Below, piece by piece: positions 37,761 to 47,137 of a DNA stretch of 64,000 nucleotides. Source of the DNA: Trinickia soli (GTDB lineage: Bacteria; Pseudomonadota; Gammaproteobacteria; Burkholderiales; Burkholderiaceae); assembly GCF_002879855.1 (NCBI RefSeq), contig NZ_PNYB01000007.1, forward strand, positions 1 to 64,000, given 5' to 3'. The position numbers and the translations under genes were made by a program. Position 1 is the first letter of the stretch; the number at the start of each line of letters is the position of its first letter. Under the pieces are notes generated by a model. The model ran no database searches, was not told where the DNA came from, and worked only from the letters and a program-made list of their open reading frames with translations.

Positions 37761-39311
37761 GTGAGCATTGCCCGTTCGATCAAGTTCAAGATTGCATTGG
37801 CGTTCGGCTTCTGTGTGTTGCTGATGGTCGCCATCGGCGTGCTGGGACTGACCGGCCTCAAACAGCTTGATCAAAAGATTCACGTTTCGTATACGCAGGA
37901 CACCGCCCCGATCGTCGATCTCGCGGACGCTCGCTCCGCCCAATTCGAAATCCGCCTGCAGATGCGCCGCATCGAGATCATCGGCGATCCGAGCGAGACC
38001 CCGGCGATACTCAAGCGAGTCCAGGCCTCGCGAGAAACGCTGAGTAAGGCACTCGCCCGCTATGAAAAGGTTGACCTGACGAGCGCCCCCAAGGCTCAAG
38101 CGCTCCAGGAGAAAGTCAAACAGATCGTCCCGCAATTCGAGTCCATCACGGAACGCGTGCTTGCATCCTTGAGCAATGGCGATCTTGACGGCGGGCGCGC
38201 GGCGCAAGACACGCTCTCGCCAGTGGCCAGCGCCTTGGACGAAGACCTGAGCCAGCTCGGGCGCATGAGCAGTCAAGCTGCGGAGCAGGACGCCAGCGAC
38301 AGCCGGGCCACCTACGAGCAACTCTTCTGGATGCTCGCTGGGCTGCTCGCCGCAGGTGCGACCTTGTGCATCGGCGTGTCGGTTTATCTGGGCAAGGCGA
38401 TTTCTAAGCCGCTCGATCGCGCCGTGGGCGTTGCCTCTCGCATTGCGGAAGGCAAGCTCGAGAATCGAGTCGACGTCACCACCCGCGACGAGTTCGGTCA
38501 ATTGCTCGAATCGCTGACGACGATGGACCGGCAATTGACGGACACGGTTCGCGGCATCAAGACATCGATCGAGTCGGTGGTGGTGGCGGCCGGACAAATC
38601 GCGAGCGGCAACCAGGACCTGTCCATGCGCACCGAGCAGCAAGCCGCCTCGCTCGAGGAGACAGCCGCGAGCATGACGGAGCTCACCGAGACGGTGAAGC
38701 AGAACACGGGCAACGCACGCCAGGCGAACGTGCTCGCGGCGAACGCGAGCCAGATGGCTGACACGGGCAACGAAGCGGTGCAGGATATGCTCGGCACGAT
38801 CGAGAAAATCAGCAGCAGTTCGACCCAGATCTCGGAGATCACGGGTGTGATCGAGAGCATCGCGTTCCAAACCAACATCCTGGCACTCAACGCCGCCGTG
38901 GAAGCCGCGCGCGCGGGCGAGCAGGGACGCGGCTTCGCGGTGGTCGCGGGCGAAGTGCGCTTGCTCGCCCAGCGCAGCGCGACGGCGGCCAAGGAGATCA
39001 AGGAACTGATCGCCTCGTCGGTGGCGATGATCCAGGACGGCTCGAAGCAGGCGGGCGAGGTCGGCACGACGATGCACCAAGTCAAGGATTCCATCAAGCA
39101 GGTCTCGGCCATAGTGGGCGAGATTGCGACGGCGTCCGAAGAGCAGAGCCGGGGTATGGAGCAGGTGCATCAGGCCGTTTCGCAGATGGACAGGGTCACC
39201 CAGCAAAATGCGGCACTCGTGCAGGAAGCCGCGACATCGTCACAGTCTTTGGACGAGCAAGCGATAAAACTCAGGGCGGCGGTGTCCGTTTTCCAAGTGT
39301 CGGATGCCTGA
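37761..39311 (+). CDS. Methyl-accepting chemotaxis protein
   Basis: 516-residue transmembrane chemoreceptor. Membrane helices at about 9-31 and 188-210 flank a periplasmic four-helix-bundle ligand domain (about 32-187). HAMP follows (about 211-265) and then the cytoplasmic signalling hairpin with the invariant tip [23 protein letters not shown] 37761 is chosen because GAGGAGA precedes it and the membrane helix starts right after. Lying behind a transporter operon, it could sense that transporter's substrate (inference). No CheR/CheB-docking pentapeptide is seen at the C-terminus. Confidence 0.93.
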   Translation: MSIARSIKFKIALAFGFCVLLMVAIGVLGLTGLKQLDQKIHVSYTQDTAPIVDLADARSAQFEIRLQMRRIEIIGDPSETPAILKRVQASRETLSKALARYEKVDLTSAPKAQALQEKVKQIVPQFESITERVLASLSNGDLDGGRAAQDTLSPVASALDEDLSQLGRMSSQAAEQDASDSRATYEQLFWMLAGLLAAGATLCIGVSVYLGKAISKPLDRAVGVASRIAEGKLENRVDVTTRDEFGQLLESLTTMDRQLTDTVRGIKTSIESVVVAAGQIASGNQDLSMRTEQQAASLEETAASMTELTETVKQNTGNARQANVLAANASQMADTGNEAVQDMLGTIEKISSSSTQISEITGVIESIAFQTNILALNAAVEAARAGEQGRGFAVVAGEVRLLAQRSATAAKEIKELIASSVAMIQDGSKQAGEVGTTMHQVKDSIKQVSAIVGEIATASEEQSRGMEQVHQAVSQMDRVTQQNAALVQEAATSSQSLDEQAIKLRAAVSVFQVSDA

Positions 39312-39520
39312 ACTGTCAAGACGTACGCCGTCGCCACATGCGCGACGGCCTTGCCGACGCCCGCATCGGCCCGGACGCCACACGCATTCGTTTGATGCTT
39401 GTTTCCGCTTGCTTTCGTTTGCCTGCCGTCGACATCGTGGCATCGGCGGCGCGATGTGCAGTGTGCAGCTTTCCTCTCCAATCGCGCCTGGGCAGCGCAT
39501 CGATGAAGTCCCGATGGCGT

Positions 39521-40273
39521 TCAATGGGGCAGCGCCGACGCCGGTGCCACGTCAATGCCGTTCGTCGCCAGCGTGCGCCGCAGTTTTCGCGCGAAGGCCA
39601 GCGCATGCGGACCATCGCCGTGCAGGCACAGCGTGCGCACATCGAGCGGCACCCATGCGCCGGTCACCGCGCGCACGCGCTTGTCGCGCACCATCGAGAG
39701 CACGTGTTCGAGCATTTGGTCTTCGTCGTCGATGAGCGCACCGGGCTCGGCGCGCGGCACGAGCGAGCCGTCGCTGCGATAGCCGCGATCGGCGAATCCT
39801 TCTTCGATCGCTGCGAGCCCCGCCTCGCGCGCCATCGCAATGAAGCGGCTGTTGGCCAGCCCGAATACTGCGACGGACGGGTCGAAATCATGCACGGCCG
39901 AAATGATGGCGTCGGCGATCGCCGGATCGCGCGCGGCCTGGTTGTACAACGCCCCGTGGGGCTTCAAGTGGACGACCCGAACCCCTTCGGCCTGCGCGAT
40001 CGCCGAGAGCGCACCAAGCTGATAAAGAATGCCCGCGTAGATATCGTCGGGCGGCAACTGCATTTCTTTGCGCCCGAAATTGTCGGGATCGTGAAAGCTC
40101 GGGTGCGCGCCGATCGCCACGCCCCGCTGCACCGCCAGCCGAACACAATCGCGCATTGCGTTGGCGCCCCCGGCGTGCCAGCCGCAGGCAATGTTCGCCG
40201 AACTGACGAGACCGAGCAGTGCTTCGTCGGCGTCGCCACCTTCGCCGAGATCGGCGTTCAAATCGATTTGCAT
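39521..40273 (-). CDS. pxpA: 5-oxoprolinase subunit PxpA (LamB/YcsF family)
   Basis: 250-residue cytoplasmic protein of the ATP-dependent 5-oxoprolinase that opens pyroglutamate to glutamate. Family motifs: [12 protein letters not shown] at the N-terminus, [29 protein letters not shown]. Start at the second Met (40273) gives the canonical N-terminus and has GAGG upstream. Last gene of pxpB-pxpC-pxpA, 20 bases after pxpC. Confidence 0.95.
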   Translation of the reverse strand: MQIDLNADLGEGGDADEALLGLVSSANIACGWHAGGANAMRDCVRLAVQRGVAIGAHPSFHDPDNFGRKEMQLPPDDIYAGILYQLGALSAIAQAEGVRVVHLKPHGALYNQAARDPAIADAIISAVHDFDPSVAVFGLANSRFIAMAREAGLAAIEEGFADRGYRSDGSLVPRAEPGALIDDEDQMLEHVLSMVRDKRVRAVTGAWVPLDVRTLCLHGDGPHALAFARKLRRTLATNGIDVAPASALPH

Positions 40274-40293
40274 AACTACCTCGTTCAAAACCC

Positions 40294-41352
40294 TCAAGCG
40301 ACGTGCGCACGCCCCGGCAGGCGCCGCAGCCGCTCTTCATGCATGGCGATCGCGGCATCGATTTGCCGCAGATACGCGTGTTCCTCTGCCAGCGCATAGC
40401 GCGCTTCTTCGCGGGTCGAGCGGACGAACCGCACCGCGCCGCCCAGGCGGACCTGCGCGAGCTTCCACAGGTCGGCCGCGATCACGACGCCGATGCGCGG
40501 ATAGCCGCCCGTCGTCTGGGCGTCGGCCAGCAGCACGATCGGCTGGCCGTTGCCCGGCACCTGGATCGTCCCCGGCAAGACCGCGTGCGATAGCATCTCG
40601 TCGCCGCCTTCGCGAGCGAGCGGGCTGCCGGCCAACCGGTAGCCCATGCGGTTGCTGTGCGGCGTCACGCACCATTCGTCGGACCAGAATGCCGTGCGCG
40701 CGTCTTCATCGAACGCGTCGTACTCGGGCCCGCGCAGGACGCGGATGACTGCGGCGCGTTCGGAGCCCGCCGCATGCTTGCCGCGCCGCACCGGTTCGTG
40801 CGACACCTCGGCGAAGCGGCACCACTGCGGAGCCTTGACGCCGAAGGCCGGCACGTCGACGTCCGTCGCGCGCCCCTGGCGCGCCGCGAGCGCACCCATC
40901 GGCAACCTGTCGCCGTCGCGCAGCTTGCGCCCACCCAGGCCGCCGAAGCGTGCGGCAAGGTCGGTGCTGCGCGAGCCGAGCACCGGCAGCACGTCGACGC
41001 CACCGCGCACGCACAGGTAACCGCGCATGCCTCGCATCGGGCCCTGCAAAACGAGTTCTTGACCCGCACGCACGGGCAGGCTCCACCAGGTGTAGACGGG
41101 CTCACCGTCCAGTGTCGCTCCAAATTGCGCGCCCGTGACCGCAATGCGCGTCGTGTGGTTGAAACGAAATGCGGCCGGGCCGACGGTGACCTCGATCGCC
41201 GCGGCCTGGGGCGGGTTGCCCACGAGCCGGTTTCCCACTTCGAGCGCAAGCGCGTCGAGCACGCCCGCTTTGGCCACGCCCAAATGGCGCAGCCCTGTCC
41301 TTCCCAAATCCTGCACCGACGAAAGCACGCCGGCGCGCAGCACCTCGATCAT
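40294..41352 (-). CDS. pxpC: 5-oxoprolinase subunit PxpC
   Basis: 352-residue biotin-dependent-carboxyltransferase-like subunit (KipA/AHS2 domain). Motifs: [20 protein letters not shown] at the start, [22 protein letters not shown], and late [31 protein letters not shown] 41352 overlaps the pxpB stop by one base, giving the canonical start. The C-terminal 40 residues are extra helical sequence typical of this group. Confidence 0.95.
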   Translation of the reverse strand: MIEVLRAGVLSSVQDLGRTGLRHLGVAKAGVLDALALEVGNRLVGNPPQAAAIEVTVGPAAFRFNHTTRIAVTGAQFGATLDGEPVYTWWSLPVRAGQELVLQGPMRGMRGYLCVRGGVDVLPVLGSRSTDLAARFGGLGGRKLRDGDRLPMGALAARQGRATDVDVPAFGVKAPQWCRFAEVSHEPVRRGKHAAGSERAAVIRVLRGPEYDAFDEDARTAFWSDEWCVTPHSNRMGYRLAGSPLAREGGDEMLSHAVLPGTIQVPGNGQPIVLLADAQTTGGYPRIGVVIAADLWKLAQVRLGGAVRFVRSTREEARYALAEEHAYLRQIDAAIAMHEERLRRLPGRAHVA

Positions 41353-42002
41353 CACGCGCCCTCCACGATGGTGAAGCGTACGCGATCGCCGGGTTGCAGC
41401 AGGGCCGGCGGATTGCGGGCCGGGTCGAACAGCGTCGAGGCGGTGCGGCCGATCAATTGCCAGCCGCCCGGCGAGGCGGCCGGATAGATGCCCGTTTGAG
41501 CGCCGCCGATTGCGACCGAGCCGGCCGGCACTTCGAGCCGCGGCGCGTCGCGTCGCGGTGTGTGCAGCGTCGGGTCGAGCCCGCCCAGATAAGCGAATCC
41601 CGGCTGAAACCCGATAAAAAACACGACGTATTCGGCGCCCGCGTGACGCCGCACGACTTCTTCGACACTGAGTCTTGCATGGTCGGCCACGACCTGCAGG
41701 TCGGGGCCGTGCTCGCCGCCGTAGCACACGGGAATTTCGACCTGGCGGGTGGACGGCGATGCCCCGATCGCGCGGTCCCACGCCTGCGCCATCTCGCGCG
41801 CGAGCGCATCCATGTCGGCGCACAGCGGATCGAAGACGATCGTCAGATTGTTCATGCCCGGCACGACTTCGACGACGTGCGCCCACTCGCGCGCCGCCTG
41901 CGCGAGCGCCCAAATGCGCTCCTGACAAGCCAGCGTGGCGGGCGGCGGCACTTCGCACACCAGCGCGCTATCGCCCAATGGGTAGATTCGAGGTTCTGTC
42001 AT
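41352..42002 (-). CDS. pxpB: 5-oxoprolinase subunit PxpB
   Basis: 216-residue KipI/AHS1-domain subunit. Motifs: RIYPLGDSALVCEV, VVPGMNNLTIVFDP, the conserved IPVCYGGEHGPDL and FFIGFQPGFAYLGGLDP. First gene of the pxpBCA operon, read away from the MarR-type regulator; the operator-like palindrome lies 47 bases upstream. Confidence 0.95.
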   Translation of the reverse strand: MTEPRIYPLGDSALVCEVPPPATLACQERIWALAQAAREWAHVVEVVPGMNNLTIVFDPLCADMDALAREMAQAWDRAIGASPSTRQVEIPVCYGGEHGPDLQVVADHARLSVEEVVRRHAGAEYVVFFIGFQPGFAYLGGLDPTLHTPRRDAPRLEVPAGSVAIGGAQTGIYPAASPGGWQLIGRTASTLFDPARNPPALLQPGDRVRFTIVEGA

Positions 42003-42048
42003 CAGGATGCCTTCGCCGGCCGCGTGCGCAGAGTGGGTCAGTCTGCAT

Positions 42049-42067
42049 TATCGATAAATTATCGATA
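42049..42067. promoter_or_regulatory. Candidate operator of the pxp operon
   Basis: Two copies of the self-complementary octamer TATCGATA separated by AAT. It lies between divergent pxpB and the MarR-type gene, in an AT-rich stretch likely to contain their promoters. Confidence 0.6.
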
Positions 42068-42158
42068 TTTTACCAATAAGCGTTTCTGCTAGTGCTGGCC
42101 CGCGAGCGGCCGGCGTACACTTCGCGCACCCGTTCTCATCATTCAAGTTGCAACCGCC

Positions 42159-42671
42159 ATGTCGCGTCACCCGACCAAGATCGTGTCTTCGGAACATCTC
42201 GTTTCCGAGACGAGCGTCGAGCTATCGGAGTTCGAGTACGGACTCATCATGGCGAGCAATGCGTTCAACCGCTGGATGGTGCGATGCATGTCGGCGGCCG
42301 GCGCGAAGGATATGACCGCCATCGAAGTCTCGCTGCTGCACCATGTCAGCCATCGCGAACGCAAAAAGAAGCTCGCCGACATCTGCTTCGTCCTCAACAT
42401 CGAGGACACGCACGTCGCGACGTATGCTTTGAAGAAGCTCGTCAGTAGAGGGTATGTAAAAAGCGAAAAGACCGGCAAGGAAGTCTTCTTCTCCGCCACC
42501 GCAGCCGGACGGGAGCTGTGCACCAGGTACCGCGACGTGAGGGAAAGCTGCCTGATCGCCGCCCTCAAGGAAAGCGGGCTCGCGAACGAGCAGATCGGCG
42601 AGGCTGCCCAGTTGATGCGCAACGCGTCGGGCCTCTACGACACGGCCGCGCGGGCTGCTGCTTCTCTTTGA
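42159..42671 (+). CDS. MarR-type winged-helix regulator of the pxp genes
   Basis: 170 residues with a winged-helix DNA-binding core (about 45-120; KLADICFVLNIEDTHVATYALKKLVSRGYV is the recognition region) and helical dimerisation ends. Belongs to winged-helix proteins found divergent from pxp/LamB-YcsF operons. It probably represses pxpBCA through the nearby TATCGATA repeats; that is inferred from position. Confidence 0.85.
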   Translation: MSRHPTKIVSSEHLVSETSVELSEFEYGLIMASNAFNRWMVRCMSAAGAKDMTAIEVSLLHHVSHRERKKKLADICFVLNIEDTHVATYALKKLVSRGYVKSEKTGKEVFFSATAAGRELCTRYRDVRESCLIAALKESGLANEQIGEAAQLMRNASGLYDTAARAAASL

Positions 42672-42759
42672 GCTTGTTCCGTCGAAGCGGCCCGATCGTT
42701 CCAATCGTCCCAATCGCGCCGCTCGTCCCGGTCGTCGCCGAGCGAAAAGGCCTGGGTGC

Positions 42760-43380
42760 CTAGGAACCTTCGATAGTGCGCGATCTCGCGAACCACCCCG
42801 CGTCCGTCACGACGGCGTCGAGCGGCACGTCGTGCAGCTCGCGCGGCAGCGCGGCGCGGCAGGCCTCGTAAGCGATCCCGAGCGTCACCGGCTTGGCGGC
42901 GTCGGGCCATGCCGCGAGCGTACGATCGTAATAGCCGCCACCGTAACCGAGCCGGTAGCAGTCGTCGTCGAAGCCCACGCACGGAATGAGCAAAAGATCG
43001 GGCAGGATCGGCTGCGCCGCCTCGGGCTCGGGAATCCGATGGTGGCCGATGCGCATCGGCGCGTCCGGCGCCCACGCATGAAATTGCAGCGCGTGCCCCT
43101 TCACGGCGACGACGGGCAACGCGGCTTGACGCCGCACATCGTGCGCCAGCCATTGCGCGATGATCGCGCGCGCGTCGAACTCGCCCGCAAGCGGCCAGTA
43201 AAAGCCCACCGCATGAGGCGCGTAGCGCGCGAGCGCCGCGCGCAAATGAGCGGCCAGCGACGCATCGGCGCAGCCTGTCGCCGCGGTCTCGTTGCGGGCT
43301 TGCAGCAAGCGTTTTCGCAACGCGGCTTTCGAATTTGTCGAAGGGTTGCGTGCTATGCTTTCGCTCAATTTTCGCTCCAC
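42760..43380 (-). CDS. 5-formyltetrahydrofolate cyclo-ligase
   Basis: 206-residue cytoplasmic enzyme (YgfA/MTHFS family) that uses ATP to turn 5-formyl-THF into 5,10-methenyl-THF. Motifs: KAALRKRLLQAR near the N-terminus, FYWPLAGEFD, LLLIPCVGFDDDCYRLGYGGGYYDRTL. It overlaps nothing and is divergent from slt, with only eight bases between the start codons, so their promoters must lie inside each other's coding sequence or the true start is downstream. Confidence 0.93.
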   Translation of the reverse strand: MERKLSESIARNPSTNSKAALRKRLLQARNETAATGCADASLAAHLRAALARYAPHAVGFYWPLAGEFDARAIIAQWLAHDVRRQAALPVVAVKGHALQFHAWAPDAPMRIGHHRIPEPEAAQPILPDLLLIPCVGFDDDCYRLGYGGGYYDRTLAAWPDAAKPVTLGIAYEACRAALPRELHDVPLDAVVTDAGWFARSRTIEGS

Positions 43381-43388
43381 GAACCACG

Positions 43389-45374
43389 ATGTCGAAACGC
43401 TTCGCCCGAGTATATCGCACGGTCGCTATGGCCCTCGCCGCCGTTGCGCTCGTCGCCTGCGGCACGGCCACCGCCGGCCGCCACGCCCGCCCGACCGCCG
43501 CGCCCACCGACGATGAAATTTTCGTGCGCCTGCGCGAGGCCGCTCGCAATAACGACGCGGCGCGTGCGGCGCAGCTCGCGGCGATGATCCCGAATTACCC
43601 CGCGCCATCCTATCTCGAATACTTCCAGCTCAAGCCGCAGTTGTTCGACGGCAGCGGCCATGCGCGCATCGACGCCCCCGACTCGCCCGTCCTGTCGTTC
43701 TTGCAGCGGCACGACGGCGAGGCCATCGCCGACCGGCTGCGCAACGACTATCTGCTCGTGCTCGGGGCGCGGCACGACTGGCGCAACTTCAACGCGCAGT
43801 ACCCCCGCTTCGTGCTCGACGACGATACGCAGGTGAAGTGCTACGCGCTCGAGGCGCGCGCCGCGCGCGGCGAAAACGTCGCCGAAGCGGCGCGCGCGCT
43901 GCTGATCGAGCCGAAGTACTACGGTGACGGCTGCGTCGATCTGATTACGGCGCTCGCCGCGAATCACCAGTTCAGCGAAGACGATGTCTGGCAGCAGATT
44001 CGTCTCGCTTACGAACAAAACAACACGAACGTAGGCAGCCGGCTGTTCGATGCGCTTGGACCGACGCGCCCCGATCAGAAACTCGTCGATCAAGCGACGA
44101 GCGCGCCGCCGCTGCTCCTCGCGCGCGGCGTCGGGCCCGACTCGGCTTCGCACGCCCTGGCCTTGCTCGCGATCACGACAATGGCCCGCAACGATGTCGT
44201 CACGGCCGCCGCCACGTTTGCCACGATAGCGCCGTCGTTGTCGTTGGCGGAGCGCGCCATCGGTTGGGGCACGATCGGTTATCAGGGCGCGGCCCGCCAG
44301 ATGCCGGGCGCCGTCGACTGGTTCCGGCTTTCGTCGAATGCGCCCCTGTCCTATCCGGCCTATATGTGGCGCACGCGCAGCGCGCTGCTCGCTGGCGATT
44401 GGACGATGGTGCGCTGGTCGATCGAGCAGATGCCGACTGCGTTGCGCTCGCAGCCGGCCTGGGTGTACTGGCACGCGCGCGCGCTCAAGCAAGTCGGCGA
44501 CGCCGACGACAAGGCGCTGGCCAACCAGGAGCTTGCGCGCATTGCACCGGGCTTTAACTTCTACGGGCAGCTCGCAAGCGAAGAGCTGGGCCGCAAAGTC
44601 ACTGTGCCGCCGAAAACGAGCGTGACCGATGCCGAGGTCGAGGCCGTCAGCCATACGCCGGGCTTCGACCTTGCGCGCCGTTTTTACGCGTTGAACCTGC
44701 GGCTCGAAGGCAATCGCGAATGGAACTGGCCGCTGCGCGGCATGAGCGATCGCCAACTGTTGGCGGTGGCCGAATACGCACGCCGTATCGAGCTTTATGA
44801 CCGGACCGTCAACACGGCCGATCGGACGCAGGCCGAGCATGATTTTTCGCTGCGTTATCTTTCGCCGTTCCGCGACATCGTGGAGCGCGATGCGAAGTCG
44901 ACCGGGCTCGACGTCGAATGGGCGTATGGGCTGATCCGGCAGGAGTCCCGCTTCATCATCAATGCGCGCTCCGACGTCGGGGCCGGCGGTCTGATGCAGC
45001 TGATGCCGGGCACGGCGCAGATGGTGGCGCGCAAGATCGGCGTCGGCCCGCTCTCGCGCGAGCAAATGAACGATATCAATACGAACATTTTGCTCGGCAC
45101 GAGCTACCTGGCGATGATCTACAATCAGTTCGACGGTTCGGCCGTGCTTGCCACGGCCGGCTATAACGCCGGGCCCGGTCGTCCGCGCCAATGGCAGGCG
45201 GCGCTTACGCGTCCCGTCGAAGGCGCGATCTTTGCGGAGACGATTCCGTTCAATGAAACGCGCGACTACGTCAAGAACGTGCTGTCGAACACGGTCTACT
45301 ACGCGGCGCTGTTCGAAGGCCGCCCGCAATCGCTGAAAGAGCGGCTCGGCGTCATCCTGCCTCAAACGCCGTAA
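43389..45374 (+). CDS. slt: Soluble lytic transglycosylase Slt
   Basis: 661-residue periplasmic muramidase-type enzyme. A signal/lipobox region (ALVACGTA, Cys near 22) suggests a lipoprotein. A long superhelical alpha domain (about 40-470) forms the doughnut ring. The C-terminal SLT domain has the catalytic Glu in YGLIRQESRF and the following DVGAGGLMQLMPGTA and ATAGYNAGPGRPRQW. It cleaves glycan strands with formation of 1,6-anhydroMurNAc. The ribosome-binding site is weak. Confidence 0.95.
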   Translation: MSKRFARVYRTVAMALAAVALVACGTATAGRHARPTAAPTDDEIFVRLREAARNNDAARAAQLAAMIPNYPAPSYLEYFQLKPQLFDGSGHARIDAPDSPVLSFLQRHDGEAIADRLRNDYLLVLGARHDWRNFNAQYPRFVLDDDTQVKCYALEARAARGENVAEAARALLIEPKYYGDGCVDLITALAANHQFSEDDVWQQIRLAYEQNNTNVGSRLFDALGPTRPDQKLVDQATSAPPLLLARGVGPDSASHALALLAITTMARNDVVTAAATFATIAPSLSLAERAIGWGTIGYQGAARQMPGAVDWFRLSSNAPLSYPAYMWRTRSALLAGDWTMVRWSIEQMPTALRSQPAWVYWHARALKQVGDADDKALANQELARIAPGFNFYGQLASEELGRKVTVPPKTSVTDAEVEAVSHTPGFDLARRFYALNLRLEGNREWNWPLRGMSDRQLLAVAEYARRIELYDRTVNTADRTQAEHDFSLRYLSPFRDIVERDAKSTGLDVEWAYGLIRQESRFIINARSDVGAGGLMQLMPGTAQMVARKIGVGPLSREQMNDINTNILLGTSYLAMIYNQFDGSAVLATAGYNAGPGRPRQWQAALTRPVEGAIFAETIPFNETRDYVKNVLSNTVYYAALFEGRPQSLKERLGVILPQTP

Positions 45375-45397
45375 GTGCCCCGACCTCTCCGGAGCGA

Positions 45398-45423
45398 ACC
45401 GTGCGCGGCGGATCGCGCACGGT
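45398..45423 (+). terminator. Hairpin after slt
   Basis: ACCGTGCGC / GCGCACGGT around GGCGGATC, 23 bases after the slt stop. T-poor, so Rho-independent activity is uncertain. Confidence 0.5.
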
Positions 45424-45485
45424 AAGCACTTGCGTCATCGAGCCGTGACGGCAGCCGCTTTGTGTAGGTGTACAGAGAGGCGAAC

Positions 45486-46442
45486 ATGAGACATCAGACG
45501 GTTGGAGTGATAGGCGGTTCAGGATTCATTGGCAGTCACCTCGCGAATGCGCTCGTCGCCTCGGGCAAGCAAGTCCGTATCGCCACGCGCCGGCGCAGCC
45601 ACGCGAGTCACCTGACGTTGTTGCCGCTCGACGTCATCGAACTCGATGTCTTCAATCCCGTCGAGCTCGCCCGCTTCGTCGAGGGCGCCGATGCGCTCGT
45701 CAATCTCGTCGGTACGCTGCACGGCCGTCGCGGCAGCCCGTACGGGCCGGAGTTCGCCAGGCTGCACGTCGAGCTGCCCTCGAAGATCGTGGCCGCCTGC
45801 GAAGGCAAAGGGGTCCATCGGCTGATTCATCTGAGCGCGCTCAATGCCGATTCGAATGGGCCCAGCATGTACCTGCGCTCGAAGGGCGACGGCGAAAAGG
45901 CCGTGCGCGCGGCGGCGCAACTGGCGACGACAATTTTTCGGCCGTCGGTCGTCTTCGGGCCCGAAGATCGTTTCCTCAATACGTTCGCCGCGCTTACCCG
46001 CCTGTTTCCCGTCTTACCGCTAGCCAAACCCGACGCGAAGTTCCAGCCCGTCTATGTCGGCGATGTGGTGAAGGCGATCGTCGGCACGCTCGATCTCGAC
46101 GCCGCAGAAGGCCAGACGTACGAGCTTGGTGGTCCGATCGTCTACACGCTCGAATCGCTGGTGCGCTACTGTGGCGCGATGGTCGGCCGCGACCCGCGCA
46201 TCGTGCGGCTGCCCGATGCGCTTGCCTATCTGCAGGCGCTGACGTTCGAGACACTGCCCGGTGAGCCGCTCATCACGCGCGACAACCTCGATTCGATGTC
46301 GTGCGATTCGGTATTGAGCGGCCCGCTTGCGCCGGAATTGAATCTCGAACCCGTCGCCATCGAAGCGATTGCGCCGACCTATCTGAACGAGGCCTCGCTG
46401 CGTTCGCGCTTCAGCGCGTTTCGCGCCACGGCCGGGCGCTGA
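45486..46442 (+). CDS. Complex I NDUFA9-like NAD(P)-binding protein
   Basis: 318-residue atypical short-chain dehydrogenase. Rossmann motif GVIGGSGFIGSHLANALV at the N-terminus, no canonical YxxxK catalytic pair but SMYLRSKGDGEKAV in the expected place (Tyr, Lys). The C-terminal domain matches the NDUFA9 / YMR-like group, which bind NAD(P)H structurally in complex I or act as oxidoreductases in bacteria. Start ATG 45486 is preceded by GAGAGG. Confidence 0.87.
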   Translation: MRHQTVGVIGGSGFIGSHLANALVASGKQVRIATRRRSHASHLTLLPLDVIELDVFNPVELARFVEGADALVNLVGTLHGRRGSPYGPEFARLHVELPSKIVAACEGKGVHRLIHLSALNADSNGPSMYLRSKGDGEKAVRAAAQLATTIFRPSVVFGPEDRFLNTFAALTRLFPVLPLAKPDAKFQPVYVGDVVKAIVGTLDLDAAEGQTYELGGPIVYTLESLVRYCGAMVGRDPRIVRLPDALAYLQALTFETLPGEPLITRDNLDSMSCDSVLSGPLAPELNLEPVAIEAIAPTYLNEASLRSRFSAFRATAGR

Positions 46443-46486
46443 AATCGAAATCAACGCATCAGTCAATCAACGCTTACGGCGGACAC

Positions 46487-47137
46487 ATGAAACTCGTCAT
46501 CGGAGATAAGAACTACTCGTCGTGGTCCATGCGGCCCTGGGTCATGATGAAACACATGGGCATCGGGTTCGACGAGGTGCAGATCTGGCTTGGCGAGGCC
46601 GATTCGAAGGCCCGCATTCTCGAACACTCTCCTTCGGGTAAGGTGCCGTATCTGGTCACCGACGAAGGCGAAGGGATTTGGGAGTCGCTCGCGATTCTCG
46701 AAACGCTGGCGGAACGTTATCCCCAGCATGGACTATGGCCGAGCGATGCGGCAGCGCGCGCGCACGCGCGCGCGATCTCGTGCGAAATGCATGCGGGCTT
46801 TGCCGAACTGCGCACGCATATGTCGATGAACATTCGTGCGTCGCTGCCGGGCAAAGGAGCGACGCCGGGCGCGCTTGCCGATGTCGCCCGCATCGACGCA
46901 ATCTGGAGCGAGTGTCTCGCGCGCTACAAGGGCCCGTTCTTGTTCGGCAAGACGTTTGGCGCGGCCGATGCGATGTATGCGCCCGTCGTCTCGCGCTTCG
47001 TGACCTATGCGCCTGCGCTTTCCGATGCTGCTCATGCCTACGTCGAAAGCGTCACCGCGCTGCCGGCCGTGCGCGCCTGGTTCGACGGCGCGCGCGCCGA
47101 AACGCATCGCGTCGCTTACATCGACGACGACGCATGA
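46487..47137 (+). CDS. Glutathione S-transferase family protein
   Basis: 216 residues: N-terminal thioredoxin-like domain (about 1-80) with YSSWSMRPW carrying the likely catalytic Ser, and SGKVPYLVTDEGEGIWESLAILETL for glutathione binding. An all-helical C-terminal domain with FLFGKTFGAADAMYAPVVSRF follows. Role is detoxification or redox; substrate unknown. Its stop overlaps the cca start (ATGA). Confidence 0.92.
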   Translation: MKLVIGDKNYSSWSMRPWVMMKHMGIGFDEVQIWLGEADSKARILEHSPSGKVPYLVTDEGEGIWESLAILETLAERYPQHGLWPSDAAARAHARAISCEMHAGFAELRTHMSMNIRASLPGKGATPGALADVARIDAIWSECLARYKGPFLFGKTFGAADAMYAPVVSRFVTYAPALSDAAHAYVESVTALPAVRAWFDGARAETHRVAYIDDDA

